Shown one piece after another: positions 62,147-64,000 of a stretch of 64,000 nt of DNA (position 1 is the stretch's first letter; every line of letters begins with the position of its first letter). Origin of the DNA: Stenotrophomonas rhizophila (GTDB lineage Bacteria; Pseudomonadota; Gammaproteobacteria; Xanthomonadales; Xanthomonadaceae). The stretch covers positions 1,671,501-1,735,500 of the forward strand of contig NZ_CP016294.1 in assembly GCF_001704155.1 (NCBI RefSeq), read 5' to 3'. A program made the translations under genes and the position numbers. The notes beneath the pieces are model-generated. The model made no database searches. It worked only from the letters and a program-made list of their open reading frames with translations, and was not told where the DNA came from.

Positions 62147-62512
62147 ATGTCGAAACTGCTGCTCAACCTGCGCAATGTCGCGGACGATGAAATCCAGGAT
62201 GTGATCACCCTGCTGGACCGGGCGGGCATCGCCCATTACCGCACCGAACCCAGCCCGTGGGGAATCTCCTTTGGCGGGATCTGGATCCGCGACGACGCCG
62301 ACCAGCCCCGGGCCAAGGCCCTGATGGCCGAGTACCAGCAGGCGCGCGGCGAGCGGGTCCGCGCCGAGCGCCAGGCCGCGCTGGCCGACGGCAGCGCCGA
62401 AACCTTCGGCACGCTGCTGCGGCGCCGCCCGCTGTTCGTGGTGGCGGTGCTGGCCGGCATGCTGGTGGCCGCCGCGCTGGTACTGCTGCCGTTCGTGCTG
62501 CTGCGCGGCTGA
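62147..62512 (+). CDS. DUF6164-type small membrane protein
   Basis: 121 aa. N-terminal [47 protein letters not shown], a conserved segment in this family, and a C-terminal membrane helix ([23 protein letters not shown]). Function unknown. It diverges from the FKBP gene (63 bp) and precedes trhO by 45 bp. Confidence 0.8.
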   Translation: MSKLLLNLRNVADDEIQDVITLLDRAGIAHYRTEPSPWGISFGGIWIRDDADQPRAKALMAEYQQARGERVRAERQAALADGSAETFGTLLRRRPLFVVAVLAGMLVAAALVLLPFVLLRG

Positions 62513-62557
62513 ATGGCCGGTTGGGCGGGTGGGGCGGGGCCCGGGTAAAATGGGCGG

Positions 62558-63304
62558 ATGATCGCCAATACCGCCGCCTATCACTTCACCCCGATCGCCG
62601 ACCCGGACGCGCTGTGTGCCACGCTGCTGGCGCGCGCCGAGGCGGCCGCACTGCGTGGCACCGTGCTGGTGGCGGGCGAGGGCATCAACCTGTTCCTGGC
62701 CGGCCCTGAAGCCGGCATCGACGGCTTCTACGCCGCGCTGCGCGCCGATCCGCGCTTCGAGGGGCTGCGGGTGAAGACCAGCTACAGCCGGATGCAGCCG
62801 TTCGCCCGGCTCAAGGCCAAGGTCAAGCCAGAGATCATCAGCTTCCGCATCGACGACGGCCAGCCGCTGGCCTATCCACGCGCCCCCTCGGTGGACCCGG
62901 CCACGGTGCAGCGCTGGCTGCGCCAGGGCCATGACGATGACGGCAAGCCGGTGGTCATGCTCGATACCCGCAATACCCAGGAAATCGAGTACGGCACCTT
63001 CCAGGATGCGCTGGTGCTGCCGATAACAAAGTTCACCGACCTGCCCGAGGCACTGGCCCCGCACCGCGACGCGTTGCGTGACAGCACCGTGGTCAGCTTC
63101 TGCACCGGTGGCATCCGCTGCGAAAAGGCCGCGCTGTGGATGCGCAACGACGGCATGGACAACGTGCTGCAGCTGGACGGCGGCATCCTCGGCTACTTCG
63201 AGGCCGTGGGCGGCGAAGGCTACGACGGCCGCTGTTTCGTGTTCGATGAACGCGTGGCCCTCGACGCGGAATTGAAGCCGCTGGTTGACCAGGCCGCCGA
63301 TTGA
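62558..63304 (+). CDS. trhO: Oxygen-dependent tRNA uridine(34) hydroxylase TrhO (YceA), rhodanese type
   Basis: 248 aa. N-terminal domain [17 protein letters not shown] and a rhodanese domain with the active Cys in [16 protein letters not shown]. It uses O2 to form 5-hydroxyuridine at tRNA position 34. ATG 62558 is the natural start. Confidence 0.92.
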   Translation: MIANTAAYHFTPIADPDALCATLLARAEAAALRGTVLVAGEGINLFLAGPEAGIDGFYAALRADPRFEGLRVKTSYSRMQPFARLKAKVKPEIISFRIDDGQPLAYPRAPSVDPATVQRWLRQGHDDDGKPVVMLDTRNTQEIEYGTFQDALVLPITKFTDLPEALAPHRDALRDSTVVSFCTGGIRCEKAALWMRNDGMDNVLQLDGGILGYFEAVGGEGYDGRCFVFDERVALDAELKPLVDQAAD

Positions 63305-63383
63305 TATCGCGCGGGAATCAGCATTCCGCCAGCGGCCATGGTGTCCTTCGAGCGGCGCCCCCATCAACAGGGGATAACCTTTG

Positions 63384-64000
63384 ATGGAACGCCCCATGCA
63401 ACTGTCGATTCTTGATCTGGCCCCGGTCTGCGAGGGCAGCGATACCACCCAGGCCTTTGCCAACATGCTGGACCTGGCCCAGCACGCAGAAGGCTGGGGC
63501 TTCCACCGCTACTGGCTGGCCGAGCACCACAACATGCCAGGCATCGCCAGCGCCGCCACTGCGGTGCTGATCGGCCACGTGGCCGGCGGCACCCAGCGCA
63601 TCCGCGTCGGGGCTGGCGGGATCATGCTGCCGAACCACTCCCCGCTGCAGGTGGCCGAACAGTTCGGCACGCTCGCCTCGCTGTACCCGGACCGCATCGA
63701 CCTCGGCCTGGGCCGCGCGCCGGGCACCGACCAGCCCACCGCGCGCGCCCTGCGGCGCTACTTCGACAGCGCCGACCAGTTCCCGCAGGACGTGCGCGAG
63801 CTGCTGCACTATTTCGAGCCGGCGCAGCCCGGGCAGGCCGTGCGCGCGGTCCCCGGCGCGGGCATCCCGGTGCCGGTGTGGCTGCTGGGCTCCAGCCTGT
63901 TCAGTGCACGCTTGGCGGCGGCAATGGGCCTGCCGTTTGCCTTCGCTTCGCATTTCGCCCCGGATGCGATGGACGAAGCGCTGGCGGTGTATCGCCGCGA
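63384..64000 (+). CDS. LLM-class flavin-dependent oxidoreductase, N-terminal part (cut by window edge)
   Basis: At least 205 codons visible. Luciferase-like monooxygenase start [52 protein letters not shown] and [40 protein letters not shown] are diagnostic. An AGGGG about 10 nt before ATG 63384 supports this start; ATG 63396 is possible. Oxidises small substrates with reduced FMN; substrate unknown. Confidence 0.9.
   Translation, partial: MERPMQLSILDLAPVCEGSDTTQAFANMLDLAQHAEGWGFHRYWLAEHHNMPGIASAATAVLIGHVAGGTQRIRVGAGGIMLPNHSPLQVAEQFGTLASLYPDRIDLGLGRAPGTDQPTARALRRYFDSADQFPQDVRELLHYFEPAQPGQAVRAVPGAGIPVPVWLLGSSLFSARLAAAMGLPFAFASHFAPDAMDEALAVYRR

Noticed and set aside
61643-63466. 607-aa frame containing the FKBP gene at its end
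   Set aside because: Only the last 146 codons are protein-like (lipobox plus FKBP); the rest is antisense to DUF6164-like and trhO.

Overview
The window is a high-GC, densely coded chromosomal segment from a member of the Xanthomonadaceae, most likely Stenotrophomonas or a close relative. Reasons: protein sequences and gene order of Xanthomonad type (miaB/phoH/ybeY/corC/corA, petABC-sspAB, comEC-exbBD-msbA-lpxK-kdsB, uvrC-pgsA-tRNA-Gly-tRNA-Cys), and GTAG-headed hairpin repeats of the SMAG type described in S. maltophilia (9783-9805, 16614-16639). The genus is an inference; no rRNA is present.

Region 1 (1-9702): leftward corA-DUF4105-corC-(small exported protein)-ybeY-phoH, then a rightward tripartite efflux ABC module (HlyD lipoprotein, ATPase, permease) placed between phoH and miaB, then leftward miaB. 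The phoH/hlyD gap carries four DnaA-box-like 9-mers. Region 2 (9783-14972): a lytic transglycosylase, the cytochrome bc1 operon petABC, and sspA/sspB with a strong terminator. Region 3 (14977-21227): DUF3301 and DUF2272 genes, nadC with a Trm112-like gene, purE-purK, sodB, a monothiol glutaredoxin coupled to an SDR-like protein that has lost its catalytic residues. Region 4 (21551-26422): a large Oar-like TonB-dependent receptor behind a structured leader, a promoter-to-terminator unit that looks like a ~90-nt small RNA, and ppnN. Region 5 (26585-34160): a minor-pilin operon fimT-pilV-pilW-pilX-pilY1-pilE joined by stop/start overlaps, tRNA-Asn, and a second FimT-like pseudopilin on the other strand.

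Region 6 (34307-47759): uvrB, tRNA-Val, comEC-exbB-exbD-msbA-lpxK-kdsB (envelope biogenesis), a thioredoxin-like/NHL protein, uvrC and pgsA. Region 7 (47806-54789): three identical tRNA-Gly(GCC) genes and tRNA-Cys, then about 6 kb holding an acyltransferase-3/SGNH protein, two small unknown genes and a microaerobic cluster (short CcoG-like protein, small membrane protein, group III truncated globin, HemN) with two FNR/ANR-type boxes, closed by a leftward tRNA-Leu. Region 8 (54865-64000): a glutathione S-transferase-like protein, a TraB/GumN-like protein, a BLUF blue-light sensor followed by a strongly folded intergenic region, a stand-alone UDP-sugar dehydrogenase, a membrane-anchored glutamate-synthase-like flavoprotein, a YhiN-type flavoprotein, an FKBP lipoprotein, a DUF6164-like protein, trhO and a partial luciferase-like monooxygenase.

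Most of the window is housekeeping. The best leads are non-coding: the DnaA-box cluster (4904-5062), the sRNA candidate (24856-24980), the structured region after the BLUF gene (57225-57339), and the FNR-box architecture of the globin/ccoG/hemN cluster. No CRISPR array, integrase, transposase or prophage gene was seen.
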